DNA of 64,000 nt from Clostridia bacterium (GTDB lineage: Bacteria; Bacillota; Clostridia; Oscillospirales; CAG-272): NCBI GenBank assembly GCA_017504205.1, contig JAFVRO010000019.1:62001-126000 (forward strand), read 5' to 3'. Position 1 is the stretch's first letter. Each line of letters opens with the position of its first letter. The notes under the pieces are model-generated. The model saw only the letters and a list, made by a program, of their open reading frames with translations, ran no database searches and had not been told where the DNA came from. The translations under genes were made by a program, and so were the position numbers. This document shows, one piece after another, positions 26,777-36,600 of this stretch.

Positions 26777-28781
26777 ATGTACATTTTAAAAAGTGACTTA
26801 ATGACTTACGCAATGAACTCAAAAGGCGAAGTTTGCTCCATTATCAACGGTTATAATGGACACGAATATTGCGTAAAGCCGGGAGAGACATTTAAGCTTA
26901 TCTACAGAGAAGGTGAGCAGGAAGAGCGTCCCGTTTTCGGATCTCTTCAAACTCCCGAGATCACGGCTGATGGTAACAAGCTGACGGTTGTATACTCTAA
27001 GCTCATCAGCGACAACAGAGAACTCGATATCAAGCTTATCTTCAATTATGAGCTTTCGGGTGACACGCTTACCACCTCTTACAAGGTTGAGAACAACTCG
27101 GATGTTCTTGTGGCAGAGGTACAGTTTACGCCTCTTTCCGGTATTCATTCCCTTAATGGAAATCCAAAGGCTGACTATATTATGTGGCCCAAGACACAGG
27201 GATTAAAGGTTGCAGCACCTGCGCTTTCCGATCTTTCGACCTATGCAGGATACAGAAAATATGAGCGTCACGATTTCTTACATACTGATCTTGACTGCCT
27301 CTATCCCGGTGGTGCTTCAATGCAGTACTACGTGCTTTGCAATGATGACGAGGGCATTTACGTTGGATGTCACGACAAGACGCATCAGACCATTTGTATG
27401 CACGTTGAGAGAAACGTCAAGGACAACACACTAAGGATTGGTATCAACAAATATCCTTTTGCAGAACAGGGTGAGACGTATGTTTCAGAGCCTATCGTTT
27501 ACACGATGCTGAACGGTGACTGGCATCTTGGTGCAAAGATCTACAGAAAGTGGAGTGAGTCGATCGGTTGGAAAGCTCCGGACAGTCCCGAATGGGCAAA
27601 GCAGTTCCAGGGATGGCTACGCTGCATTTTCAGAACACATCACGGTGAGTACAACTGGAAGTACAAGGATATTCCAAGACTCTTTGACCAGGCTCAGGAG
27701 TACGGACTCAACACCATTTTCGTACTTGAAAAGACGAATAAACAAATTTGCAAGAAGATGGCCCGACTATGTTGTTGACCCCGAACAGGGTGGAGCTGAG
27801 GAGCTTAAGAAGGCGATCGATTACGTTCACTCAAAGGGCGGTAAGCTCCTTATGTTCTTAAGTTATTTCCTTATTGACAGAAAGAGCGATTTCTATACTA
27901 AGGAGGGTGGAGACTCTGCCACCATCAAGGATATCTGGGGTGAGGAGATCCCCTTCAGAGAGACCTACTGCGGTGAGGCGACGTACAGAAAGCTTCCCAA
28001 CCAGCCCATGCCTATGTTCGGTTCATGTCCCGGCTCTGATCTTTGGGAAGAAAAGATGAAGAAGAGTGCGAACTATTGTCTTGAGCTTGGTGCAGACGGT
28101 GTACTTTACGATCTTGGCGGTATGCTTCCCTACTTCTGTTTCTCCAAGGAGCACGATCACGAGAAGCCCAATTTCTCATACGCTACGAAAGACAAGAGAT
28201 TTGCGGCACTTCGTGCAAACGTAAGAAGTCACGGCACGGAAAGAATTATTTCCCAGGAGCACTGTGTTGATATTTTCGCACAAAGCATGGACATCATTCA
28301 TTCGACGGGCTTCCATGCAAGCGGTGTTCCAAGAAACAAGAAGCAGATGTTGGAATACTTCCGCTACACGTTCCCTGAGATCATGCTTACCAACAGAAGC
28401 ATGGGCATGGATGAGGACAACTACGTTGAGAACATCAACTACACCTTTATATACGGTCTGGCGTACGATATGACCATTTACCGTTGCTGCGGAGATCTCA
28501 ACGATATTCCCAATTATGCAGCGTACATGAGTCAGGCAATCAAGCTCAGAGAAAAGTATTCCAAATACTTCTATGGCGGTAAATTCATTGATACTGACGG
28601 AGTCAGCGTTGATTCGTCCGCGTTCAGATTCAAGACTTATCTCTCGGCTGAGGGTGAGCTTGGTGCGGCTGTATGGAACTGGAGTGACGATGAGGCAACC
28701 GTTATATTTACGAACGATAAGACGGGTAACAGCATTCCCGTAACGCTTAAGAAGAACGAGATCACCTTTGTTGAGCTCTGA
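26777..28781 (+). pseudogene. TIM-barrel glycosidase-like protein (DUF6259-like), frameshifted
   Basis: Two overlapping frames make one protein: 26777-about 27730 encodes an N-terminal beta-sandwich and the barrel start (ending near GLNTIFVLE), and about 27733-28781 continues with INKFARRWPDYVVDPEQGG to the end. Removing one A from the AAAA run at 27729-27732 restores a single frame of about 667 residues. The barrel carries GADGVLYDLGG and an acidic/aromatic C-terminal half, like DUF6259 proteins, which are predicted glycoside hydrolases. An AAAGGAG site precedes the start. The single-base change may be a recent mutation or a sequencing error; the rest of both halves looks under normal selection. 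Confidence 0.75.
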
Positions 28782-28802
28782 TATCTGAGTTAATAACATA
28801 AT

Positions 28803-28838
28803 GGGGCGAGTCAGCGCATTGGCTCGCCCTTATTTTTA
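28803..28838 (+). terminator. Terminator after the glycosidase genes
   Basis: GGGCGAG (28804-28810) and CTCGCCC (28823-28829) form the stem core, extended inward by TCA/TGG with one wobble, and are followed by TTATTTTT. Confidence 0.8.
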
Positions 28839-28886
28839 CTTTGCGTTGAAGTTCTTTATGGGAGTAAAAATGAAAATCCCGCGTGT

Positions 28887-28921
28887 AAAAAAGCTCCCAA
28901 TCAGGTATACCTGATTGGGAG
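28887..28921 (-). terminator. Terminator after tsf
   Basis: A perfect 28-bp palindrome with CTCCCAATCAGGT as its left arm (28894-28906) faces a T run on the minus strand (28887-28892), 20 bp beyond the tsf stop. It sits tail to tail with the plus-strand terminator. Confidence 0.9.
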
Positions 28922-28940
28922 TGAATAATACTTATAGATA

Positions 28941-29870
28941 TTAGCCCTGGCCGGTGAGCTTTGCAACCTCTGCTGCGAGATCGTCATCTCTCTTCTCGAT
29001 TCCCTCGCCCTTTTCGAAGCGGAAGAATGCGGTTACGGCGATGTCAGCGCCAAGCTCCTTAGCGGTCTTAGCGATATACTGGCTAACCTTGAGATCATCG
29101 TCCTTGAAGTACTCCTGATCGTAGAGGCAGTTAGCTTCGTAGAACTTACCAAGACGTCCGGTAGCCATCTTCTCGATGATGTTAGCGGGCTTCTTTGCGT
29201 TTGCGGGGTCACCCTGGATCTGAGCCATAAGAATTGCGGTCTCTTCCTCGATAACCTTAGCGGGAACGCTTTCTCTGTTTACATAGTATACGTTGTAAGC
29301 TGCAACCTGGAGAGCGATGTTCTTAGCGAATGCTGCGAACTCTTCCTTTGCGGCGGTTGCTGCATCGGTATCAAACACAACTACAACACCGATTCCACCG
29401 TTACCGTGGATGTAGGTGCTGACTGTGCCCTCTACTACTGCAAAGCGGCGGATGCTGATCTTTTCACCGATAGTGAAACGCATCTCGTTCTGCTTCTCCT
29501 CAACAGTGAGGTCGGTATCTGCGAACTTGCAAGCGAAGAGCTCGTCTACGTTTGCGGGCTTGCAGGTGTGGATGGTCTCAAGAATACCTTTAACGAATGC
29601 CTTGAAGCTGTCGTTCTTTGCAACAAAGTCCGTCTCGGAGTTAACCTCTACCATAACGGTTACATTATCCTTGGTCATGATATCAACAAGACCGTCTGCA
29701 GCGATTCTGCTCTCCTTACCCTTACCCTTGAGCATACCCTTCTCACGAAGGATCTTTATTGCCTCGTCTACATTGCCCTCGGACTCAACGAGCGCCTTTT
29801 TGCACTCCATCATAGGAAGACCTGTTCTCTCACGAAGCTCTTTAACCTGTGCGGCTGTAATGTTTGCCAT
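28941..29870 (-). CDS. tsf: Translation elongation factor Ts
   Basis: A 309-residue EF-Ts, the nucleotide exchange factor of EF-Tu. The N-terminal UBA-like domain (ITAAQVKELRERTGLPMMEC) and the core motif EVNSETDFVAKN are unmistakable, followed by the two exchange subdomains. I use the ATG at 29870 rather than an upstream in-frame start at 29912: MANITA is the family N-terminus and AAAGGA lies 8 bp before it. It follows rpsB by 64 bp in the classic rpsB-tsf operon. Confidence 0.98.
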   Translation of the reverse strand: MANITAAQVKELRERTGLPMMECKKALVESEGNVDEAIKILREKGMLKGKGKESRIAADGLVDIMTKDNVTVMVEVNSETDFVAKNDSFKAFVKGILETIHTCKPANVDELFACKFADTDLTVEEKQNEMRFTIGEKISIRRFAVVEGTVSTYIHGNGGIGVVVVFDTDAATAAKEEFAAFAKNIALQVAAYNVYYVNRESVPAKVIEEETAILMAQIQGDPANAKKPANIIEKMATGRLGKFYEANCLYDQEYFKDDDLKVSQYIAKTAKELGADIAVTAFFRFEKGEGIEKRDDDLAAEVAKLTGQG

Positions 29871-29934
29871 TTTTATCATCCTTTCCCAGACACATTCAGT
29901 GTCTCGTTCCAATTTAGAATTTTGTGTTCGAAAA

Positions 29935-30675
29935 TTACTCTGCTACTACTTCAGTTTCAGCGGTCTCTTCAGCGGGCTCCTCTGCGGTCTGCTCGCCCTG
30001 TCTGCCTTCGATAACTGCATCAGCGATTACGGAGGTGATGAGCTTGATTGCGCGGATAGCGTCGTCGTTACCGGGGATAACGTAGTCAGCGTCGTCGGGG
30101 TCACAGTTGGTATCAACGATAGCAATTACCGGAATGCCGAGTTTCTTTGCCTCGAGAACTGCGATTCTTTCCTTCTTGGGGTCAACTATGAACACTGCAT
30201 CGGGAAGTTTTTCCATGGTCTTGATACCGCCGAGGTTTCTCTCGAGGTCGAACATTTCCTTCTGGAAAGCTGCAACTTCCTTCTTAGTGAGCATATCGAA
30301 GGTTCCGTCCTCCTGCATTTTGCCGAGGCTGTGGAGACGTCCGATGGAACGGGTGATGGTCTTGAAGTTAGTCATCATACCGCCGGGCCAACGTACATTT
30401 ACATAGTACATTCCGCAACGAACTGCTTCTTCCTTGATTGCTTCAGCAGCCTGCTTCTTTGTACCTACGAAGAGGATGGTGCCACCCTGTGCGGAGAGGT
30501 CGCGTACGAAAGCGTAAGCCTCTTCGAACTTCTTAACGGTCTTCTGAAGGTCGATGATATAGATTCCGTTTCTTTCGGTGAAGATGTACTCAGCCATTTT
30601 GGGGTTCCATCTTCTGGTGTGGTGTCCGAAGTGAACACCTGCTTCAAGCAGCTGCTTGATGGTGATGATTGACAT
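29935..30675 (-). CDS. rpsB: 30S ribosomal protein S2
   Basis: A 246-residue S2 with the family hallmarks [36 protein letters not shown] and [13 protein letters not shown]. The C-terminal 25 residues are a Glu/Ala-rich tail ([15 protein letters not shown]), common in Firmicutes. S2 binds late at the 30S head-body junction. AAGGAGG lies about 8 bp before the start. First gene of the rpsB-tsf operon, behind a 140-nt leader. Confidence 0.98.
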   Translation of the reverse strand: MSIITIKQLLEAGVHFGHHTRRWNPKMAEYIFTERNGIYIIDLQKTVKKFEEAYAFVRDLSAQGGTILFVGTKKQAAEAIKEEAVRCGMYYVNVRWPGGMMTNFKTITRSIGRLHSLGKMQEDGTFDMLTKKEVAAFQKEMFDLERNLGGIKTMEKLPDAVFIVDPKKERIAVLEAKKLGIPVIAIVDTNCDPDDADYVIPGNDDAIRAIKLITSVIADAVIEGRQGEQTAEEPAEETAETEVVAE

Positions 30676-30820
30676 TTTAATGTCCTCCTTGTCGGTTTTT
30701 CCACCATACGTTCCACGCCGTATATAAATCGCGCGCTTTCATTGCTGTGCGACACCGAAATACGCCAAAACGTATGTGTGTGATTTTATTATTGTGCGGA
30801 TCTTGTCCTGCAACCTTGAT

Positions 30821-30849
30821 ATTATAACATAGATTATTAGATAATGCAA
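30821..30849 (-). promoter_or_regulatory. Promoter of the rpsB-tsf operon and its leader
   Basis: On the minus strand TTGCAT (plus 30844-30849), a 17-bp spacer and a consensus TATAAT (30821-30826). The transcript would carry a leader of about 140 nt (30676-30815) containing an ATACG...CGTAT stem. Some bacteria repress rpsB-tsf through an S2-binding leader; whether this leader does so cannot be judged by eye. Confidence 0.8.
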
Positions 30850-30898
30850 TCTTTGGCAGGGATGTTTACAGAAAATTTACAAACAAACTATCGGTCGG

Positions 30899-30932
30899 AT
30901 AAAAGAAAGCTGTCTCGCTTGTGCAAGACAGC
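30899..30932 (-). terminator. Terminator after the Clp ATPase gene
   Basis: On the minus strand GCTGTCTTGC and GCGAGACAGC (30909-30932) form a 10-bp stem with one mismatch, then a T-rich run. It closes the long ruvC-to-clp operon. Confidence 0.8.
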
Positions 30933-30941
30933 CCGGTGGTA

Positions 30942-33029
30942 TTATTGACAATCAAGATATAACTTTTCGTCCTTAACTATCAGGTCGACCTTGGTGAAGG
31001 ATCTGTTATAATCCGCAAGCATTTTCTCTGCCAGCTCATCCTCGACGTTCTTCTGGATGTATCTGCGCATATTTCTTGCGCCGTACACGGGTGAATAGGA
31101 TTCTTTGGAGATCAGGCTTGCTGCCTCGTCCGAGAAGGCAAATTCAATTTGTCTTTCCGCGAGTGACTTTTTCAGGTCATTGAGCATAAGTCTTGCGATT
31201 CCGTCGAAATCCTGCTCATTAAGTGAATTGAAGACGATGATCTCATCCACGCGGTTAATGAACTCAGGACGCAAGAACTGTTCGAGTGCTTTTCGGGTCT
31301 TTGCCTCGGAATTCATATTTGACGAGCCTGCAAATCCCACGCTTGCGGCCACCTTTTCGGATGAGCCTGCGTTAGTGGTCATAACTATAACGGTATTTTC
31401 GAAGTTTACGGTCACGCCTGTTGCATCAGTAATTCTGCCGTCATCGAGGATTTGGAGCAGGACGTTCATAACGTCGGGGTGAGCCTTTTCGATCTCGTCG
31501 AAAAGTACGACGGAATACGGGCGGCGGCGCACCTTTTCGGTAAGCTGTCCCGAATCATCGTGTCCGACGTATCCGGGGGGAGCACCGATAATTCTTGAGA
31601 CGGCGAACTTTTCCATATATTCCGACATATCCACTCTGATGAGGGCATCGGGTGTATCGAAGAGATCCTGTGCCAGAGTTTTGACGAGCTCAGTTTTACC
31701 TACGCCCGTAGGGCCTGCGAAGATGAATGATACGGGTTTACGTTTAGGTGAAATTCTCACGCGGCTTCTTTTTATCGCCTTTGCAACTGCCTTAACGGCG
31801 GTCTGCTGACCGATAACGCGAGAGGAAAGGCGGTTTTCAAGTCCGTTTATGCGTTCAAACTCGTTTTTGGAGATATTTCTTGCGGGAATACCGGTCCATA
31901 TTTCAACAACAGAAGCAAGGTCATCGCTTTGAAGAGTTACCTGTGCGCTAAGCTCACCAAGCTCCTCTGCCCTTTTTGCCAGTGCTTCTGATCTGCTTTT
32001 AAGAGCGGCAAGTCTGTCGTAGTATTTGCTTTCGGGCTTTTCTTTCAGGGAGACTATCTCCTCATATTTTTCTCTTTCGCTTTCAAGATCGCTGATTGCG
32101 GACTGAACGTCTCCCGTTCCTATGAGGACGGGGTTGGTTATTGCGACGTGTGCCGCCGCCTCGTCGATGAGGTCGATGGCTTTATCGGGGAGAAATCTTT
32201 CGGTGATATATCTTTCGGAAAGCTCTACAGCGTATTTGACCATATTGTCGGGGATACGAACGCCGTGGAACATTTCATAATAGCCTTTGATACCGCAAAT
32301 AATATCGGTTGCTTCTGCTATGGACGGTTCCTCTATCATAACGGGCTGGAAGCGGCGTTCAAGAGCGGCGTCCTTTTCTATGTATTTGCGATAATCTTTA
32401 AGGGTTGTCGTACCGATGATCTGTATTTCGCCTCTTGCAAGTGCAGGTTTGAGAATTGTGGCGGCATCGAGGCTTCCGTCAGCGTCACCGGCACCTACCA
32501 TACTGTGAATTTCGTCTATCAGGAGTATGACGTTTCCGACTGCCTTTACCTCTTCTACAAGGTTTTTAATTCTTTCCTCAAACTGTCCTCTGAACTGAGT
32601 ACCTGCGACAAGTCCTGCCATATCAAGCTGGTAGATCTCTTTATCGCGCATACGCTGAGGTACTTTACCTTCAACTATGCGCAGAGCCAGGGCTTCTGCG
32701 ACTGCGCTTTTACCGACGCCGGGCTCACCGATGAGGCAAGGATTGTTTTTCTGTCTGCGGCAGAGGATCTGAATAATTCTTTCGACCTCGCGCTCGCGTC
32801 CTATTACCTTATCGGTCTCACCGCGAGCTGCCTTTGCGGTTATTGAGACGCAGAATTTCTTCAGCGTATCGGTTTTGACCTCGCCTTCCTTTCCGTCTCC
32901 TTTGGTATCGGCATCGTTGCTTCCGCCTGCCTTTCCTGCGGCGGCGTATACGGGAATGGGAGTATAGAAAAACTCCGCGGTACTATCCATTTCGCCCTTT
33001 GACGGACGGTTATTTGTATTAGTTTTCAT
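30942..33029 (-). CDS. Clp/Hsp100 ATPase of the ClpC/ClpE type without the N-domain
   Basis: A 695-residue double AAA+ unfoldase. D1 has Walker [10 protein letters not shown] and Walker [10 protein letters not shown]; a short coiled-coil middle segment follows (about 305-365, [12 protein letters not shown] onward). D2 has [20 protein letters not shown] and the family C-terminal domain. A VGF tripeptide after TTNAG sits where ClpC carries its ClpP-docking loop, so it may feed ClpP. The Clp-N repeats are absent: only about 60 low-complexity residues precede D1. Neither the ATG at 33029 nor a TTG at 33053 has a good ribosome-binding site, so the start is uncertain. Last gene of a long operon. 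Confidence 0.88.
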   Translation of the reverse strand: MKTNTNNRPSKGEMDSTAEFFYTPIPVYAAAGKAGGSNDADTKGDGKEGEVKTDTLKKFCVSITAKAARGETDKVIGREREVERIIQILCRRQKNNPCLIGEPGVGKSAVAEALALRIVEGKVPQRMRDKEIYQLDMAGLVAGTQFRGQFEERIKNLVEEVKAVGNVILLIDEIHSMVGAGDADGSLDAATILKPALARGEIQIIGTTTLKDYRKYIEKDAALERRFQPVMIEEPSIAEATDIICGIKGYYEMFHGVRIPDNMVKYAVELSERYITERFLPDKAIDLIDEAAAHVAITNPVLIGTGDVQSAISDLESEREKYEEIVSLKEKPESKYYDRLAALKSRSEALAKRAEELGELSAQVTLQSDDLASVVEIWTGIPARNISKNEFERINGLENRLSSRVIGQQTAVKAVAKAIKRSRVRISPKRKPVSFIFAGPTGVGKTELVKTLAQDLFDTPDALIRVDMSEYMEKFAVSRIIGAPPGYVGHDDSGQLTEKVRRRPYSVVLFDEIEKAHPDVMNVLLQILDDGRITDATGVTVNFENTVIVMTTNAGSSEKVAASVGFAGSSNMNSEAKTRKALEQFLRPEFINRVDEIIVFNSLNEQDFDGIARLMLNDLKKSLAERQIEFAFSDEAASLISKESYSPVYGARNMRRYIQKNVEDELAEKMLADYNRSFTKVDLIVKDEKLYLDCQ

Positions 33030-33124
33030 ATTACCAAGTCTGCCCCGGAACAAACCGAGGGGGTTATCCTTTCTATAGAGCCACGGCTACAACCGCAGTC
33101 TATTGATTATATGCGATGCGGTCT

Positions 33125-33694
33125 CTATTTATCTGTTTTTGAGACCATTCTGCTGAGTTGATTTTTATATTTTAAGAAATATGAGAGCATTGCTATCTCT
33201 GATGAAAGCGCCATAATGATGCAAAGCACTAAAAACACCGTGCTTGTGCGTGCAAATCGTGTAAAGGCGAGTGCTGATGATATAACGACATAGAAAAGCA
33301 CTGTAGAGGCTTTGCCGAACACGTTACTGCACACAACCGTGTTTCCTTTTCTTACCAGGAGTACGCTCGAAACGACGAGCGTTATCTCTTTGATAAGATA
33401 CACTGCGGTAAGCCAGATTGGAACCACATTATCTGCTGAAAGGCAGACGAGTACGGTACACTGGGTGAGCTTATCTGCAAATGGATCTGCAAGTTTACCG
33501 AAGCTACTGATACACCCAAGCCTTCTTGCAAGGAATCCATCCAAAATATCCGTCAGTGAGGATAGCGTAAATACGCCGAGTGCCAATATGCGTGAATCCG
33601 ACGCAGCTTGCCTGAAGTAAGCAAATACGAACAGAAACGCGAGTGGCACCCGCATCAGAGTAAGTATATTTGGGATATGCTTAGTCAACCTCAT
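33125..33694 (-). CDS. pgsA: CDP-diacylglycerol-glycerol-3-phosphate phosphatidyltransferase family
   Basis: A 189-residue membrane enzyme of the CDP-alcohol phosphotransferase family, which makes phosphatidylglycerol phosphate. The full active-site motif is present: D-I-L-DG-FLAR-R...G-KLAD-PFAD-K (about residues 59-86). Four to six hydrophobic segments follow. The start at 33694 is supported by GAGGAG 8 bp upstream. The family also contains cardiolipin synthases of eukaryotic type, so PgsA is the most likely but not the only reading. It lies between cvpA and the Clp gene. Confidence 0.87.
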   Translation of the reverse strand: MRLTKHIPNILTLMRVPLAFLFVFAYFRQAASDSRILALGVFTLSSLTDILDGFLARRLGCISSFGKLADPFADKLTQCTVLVCLSADNVVPIWLTAVYLIKEITLVVSSVLLVRKGNTVVCSNVFGKASTVLFYVVISSALAFTRFARTSTVFLVLCIIMALSSEIAMLSYFLKYKNQLSRMVSKTDK

Positions 33695-33761
33695 ACGCCA
33701 CACTCCTCGGGAAGTACTTTACCTATATAAGTATTCCCGGGTGGCGGGCGCATTATTCAGG

Positions 33762-34490
33762 TTATCTGTTTTTCAAATATTGGATAAGGTTGAGTTCCCT
33801 GAGCCAATTAAAGAGCTTTGCGTTTTCAAGCAAGGCGGGATAGTCAAAGTTTTCGTTAACTGCGCTTATATACTGCATAGCGACATCTGCAACGTACACG
33901 CCGATAACAACTACAACAACGCCGGTCACAACGCCGAGAGCAAGGCCGAGCCAATGGTTTACCTTGCCTGCAACGGGGATCTTATCGAGAATTTCGGTAA
34001 CGCCCTTAACAACGAATGTAAGGATGATGCAGAGCACGAAAGAGATGAGGAACACGCCGACGTACGCCATTACATTAGAAACGGCGGTGATAACGGGGCT
34101 TGCTATGTTCTGAGCAAAAGCAAACAGTTCCTCATTTGTGACACCGGTAAGTTCTCCGTACTTTGCCTCAAGTCCTGAGATATCGGCGCCGAAGGCTTTG
34201 ATCCAGGCGAAGTCTGTATTGATCTTTTCAAACACTGAAGAGAGGTCAAATACCTCGACTGCTCCGCCATACAGTGCAACGATCTTTTCATACACGAAAT
34301 TTGTTATTCCCTTGCCCACGAAGCCGTTTGCAAGCAGGGTAGCAACAAGTGGACCTAAGAGATAAGCAAGAAGTGCCGATATCAAGGTCTTACCGAAACT
34401 GAGCAGTGATCTCAGAAAGCCTCTGATTGCAAAGAGCGCTGAGAAAAACAGCAGAATGACTATCGGTGCAAAATTAAGTATCATTTCCAT
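33762..34490 (-). CDS. cvpA: CvpA family membrane protein
   Basis: A 242-residue protein with four hydrophobic segments: one at the N-terminus (FAPIVILLFFSALFAIRGFLR), one near 33-55, and a pair near 125-190. The long polar loop between the second and third is unusual for small CvpA proteins but common in Clostridia. CvpA-family proteins are linked to envelope stress tolerance and colicin V secretion in Enterobacteria; the Firmicutes role is not established. It follows the DUF5711 gene by 31 bp. Confidence 0.82.
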   Translation of the reverse strand: MEMILNFAPIVILLFFSALFAIRGFLRSLLSFGKTLISALLAYLLGPLVATLLANGFVGKGITNFVYEKIVALYGGAVEVFDLSSVFEKINTDFAWIKAFGADISGLEAKYGELTGVTNEELFAFAQNIASPVITAVSNVMAYVGVFLISFVLCIILTFVVKGVTEILDKIPVAGKVNHWLGLALGVVTGVVVVVIGVYVADVAMQYISAVNENFDYPALLENAKLFNWLRELNLIQYLKNR

Positions 34491-34521
34491 AACATTTACC
34501 TCACTTTTTATTGTATTTCAG

Positions 34522-35775
34522 TTATTTTATTTCAAATTTTTGTGCTTCCGAGCCACCGCACAATGCGAATACACTTCCGTTGTCGCTGAGCACGGTAAGC
34601 ATATATTCATCCTTTGAGAAGGTGCAATTTATGCGGATCGCTTCACCGTTCTCAATATTGATGACCGTCACTCCCTCGTCATCGCCGCAAAGAACTCTGC
34701 CGTTATCTATGGCGTAGGTATGATATGCAAGCTCCGTGGCGGTATCCTCGGACACATTATACACCATATTGCCTGTTTTGTCAAATACTTTTACGCTGAA
34801 TTTGTCGCGGTCGGTCGAGGAGGCAAAATATGCCACGCAACCGTGTTCGCTTACATCAATTTTTAAGAGCGGAGCATCCGTATTAAATGCGGTGCGGGAA
34901 AATGCGGCGGATTCAATGTTGAAGGACACTATCGAATCTGTAAGGGCGCAGATATAATTGGAGTTATCGTTGAAGGCAGCAGATACCGGTGTTGCGGCAA
35001 TATAGTTTTCTGTTGCCACGGGGGTACGCTCATCCGTACGGTAAATAACGATTTCCGTCACCGGCTCACCCATATGCGGCTTTATGTCTACCGATGCAAG
35101 AGCAATCATAGTGGCATCTTTATTCAAGGAGGCGTCTATTACAAGTCGTGGGAGGCTATATTCAGCCAGAAGGTTTCCCTTTTGACTGAAGAGAAGAACA
35201 ACCGTGTGTGTTGCTCCGGTATTCAGTGCAACGGCAAAGTTACCGTTATCTGCAAGACTTACATCGACTATCTTATAGTCCTTGGCAAGTCTTGAAAGCC
35301 CGAGGTCTGCATCTGTAAAGAGACAGGTAAAGGAATTATAGATATACAACGCCTTACCTCCCTTTTCGTATGCGACAACGTACGCCTCAGAAGTACACAA
35401 AGTTGGGCTTGTAAGAGTTATTCTTTCATAGAGTGTGCGTTTTCCTTTTGAGGAGAAGCAGGTCAGGGTATTTTCGTTTAAGATAACAAGACCGTCGCGG
35501 TAAGCGCCGAACACCTGATTTTCGCCGAAGCTATAGCCGTATTGGAGTGATGTATAGTCTTCTCCAACGGATAATGCGGCTATATTAAAATCGTTTATCA
35601 TATAGTAGATGCTTTCATAGCTTATCATATCGGGATTACCGAGTATTGAAACGCCGACATAGAGCACAAGAGCAAGGCTTACTACCAGGGTAATTACAAG
35701 GAATGCCCTGTAAAGTCTTCGGTTATATGCGGCATCGGACAAAATCTCTGCTGTTTTTCGAGGTTTCGTGAGCAT
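34522..35775 (-). CDS. DUF5711-like membrane-anchored beta-propeller protein
   Basis: A 417-residue protein with a short cytoplasmic N-terminus, one membrane helix (about 25-47, AFLVITLVVSLALVLYVGV) and a large extracellular region of repeated four-strand blocks such as GLVILNENTLTCFSSKGKRT. This is the pattern of a WD40/PQQ-like beta-propeller. It matches the clostridial DUF5711 type in layout. Function is unknown; such propellers usually bind partners at the cell surface. It lies between truA and cvpA in the operon. Confidence 0.75.
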   Translation of the reverse strand: MLTKPRKTAEILSDAAYNRRLYRAFLVITLVVSLALVLYVGVSILGNPDMISYESIYYMINDFNIAALSVGEDYTSLQYGYSFGENQVFGAYRDGLVILNENTLTCFSSKGKRTLYERITLTSPTLCTSEAYVVAYEKGGKALYIYNSFTCLFTDADLGLSRLAKDYKIVDVSLADNGNFAVALNTGATHTVVLLFSQKGNLLAEYSLPRLVIDASLNKDATMIALASVDIKPHMGEPVTEIVIYRTDERTPVATENYIAATPVSAAFNDNSNYICALTDSIVSFNIESAAFSRTAFNTDAPLLKIDVSEHGCVAYFASSTDRDKFSVKVFDKTGNMVYNVSEDTATELAYHTYAIDNGRVLCGDDEGVTVINIENGEAIRINCTFSKDEYMLTVLSDNGSVFALCGGSEAQKFEIK

Positions 35776-35808
35776 TCGCTTGTCTCCTTTCGGAAATATT
35801 TTGAATTA

Positions 35809-36588
35809 TCAGATATTATCGGGATAATTGACGCATTCAAGATAAAGTCCGTGCGGTGGCACGGTTCTTCCGGCTTTTTTTCGGTCTTTAGCGGCAATTA
35901 TACCGTCTATTCCGTCCGTGGAGAGTTTTCCCTCTGCGACCTCGAGCAGAGTTCCCACCATTATTCTGACCATATTGTAAAGAAAGCCGTCAGCCTCAAC
36001 CTCGAAAAGCAGTATATCGGGATCGTTTGGCGAGACTGTAACGGAAGCGTTCAGCACGGTTCGGGTGGCATCCTCGATTTTTGAGCCTTGTGCCATAAAC
36101 GAAGTGAAGTCGTGAGTTCCCACGAAGTGCGCGGCGGCATCATTCATACGGTCAAGATAATCCTCGACAAATTTTGAAGTGATATGGAGTGCGCCGTGAC
36201 GGTCAAACGGAGAGCGTTCGCATCCGATGTGCATCTTATAGATGTACTTTTTACTTACCACACTATACCGTGCGTGGAACTCGTCGCTTACATACCTTGC
36301 GCCAAGCACGGCGATATCATCGGGCAGATGCGCGTTGAAGGCTTTTGGCAGCTTTTCGAGTGGAATTGAGCATTCGATATTATCCTTACCCTTTTGGGTA
36401 ACAGTTGCATGAAAGCCTTTTGCATGAACGCCGCTATCGGTGCGACTGCATCCGGTAACGTCGCAATCGAATCCGAATATTTTTTTGGCGGCGGCGGTCA
36501 CCTGAGCTTGTACGGTTCTTACGTTGGGCTGAAACTGCCAGCCGCAGTAGTCTGTTCCGTCATATGCGATTTTAATTAACAGCTTCAT
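35809..36588 (-). CDS. truA: tRNA pseudouridine synthase A
   Basis: A 259-residue TruA that converts U38-U40 of tRNA anticodon stems to pseudouridine. The opening IAYDGTDYCGWQFQPN and the catalytic aspartate in GCSRTDSGVHA are diagnostic; FLYNMVRIMVGTL is the C-terminal family motif. In Firmicutes truA commonly follows the ecfA1-ecfA2-ecfT genes, as it does here with 12 bp between ecfT and truA. Confidence 0.97.
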   Translation of the reverse strand: MKLLIKIAYDGTDYCGWQFQPNVRTVQAQVTAAAKKIFGFDCDVTGCSRTDSGVHAKGFHATVTQKGKDNIECSIPLEKLPKAFNAHLPDDIAVLGARYVSDEFHARYSVVSKKYIYKMHIGCERSPFDRHGALHITSKFVEDYLDRMNDAAAHFVGTHDFTSFMAQGSKIEDATRTVLNASVTVSPNDPDILLFEVEADGFLYNMVRIMVGTLLEVAEGKLSTDGIDGIIAAKDRKKAGRTVPPHGLYLECVNYPDNI

Positions 36589-36600
36589 ACGGTTGCCTCA

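Noticed and set aside
24798-28781. Complete polysaccharide utilisation locus
   Set aside because: Only two glycosidase-like genes are present, with no transporter, sugar-binding protein or regulator alongside.
29406-30672. Long plus-strand reading frames opposite tsf and rpsB
   Set aside because: They are antisense shadows of two unmistakable genes and contain no recognisable domain.
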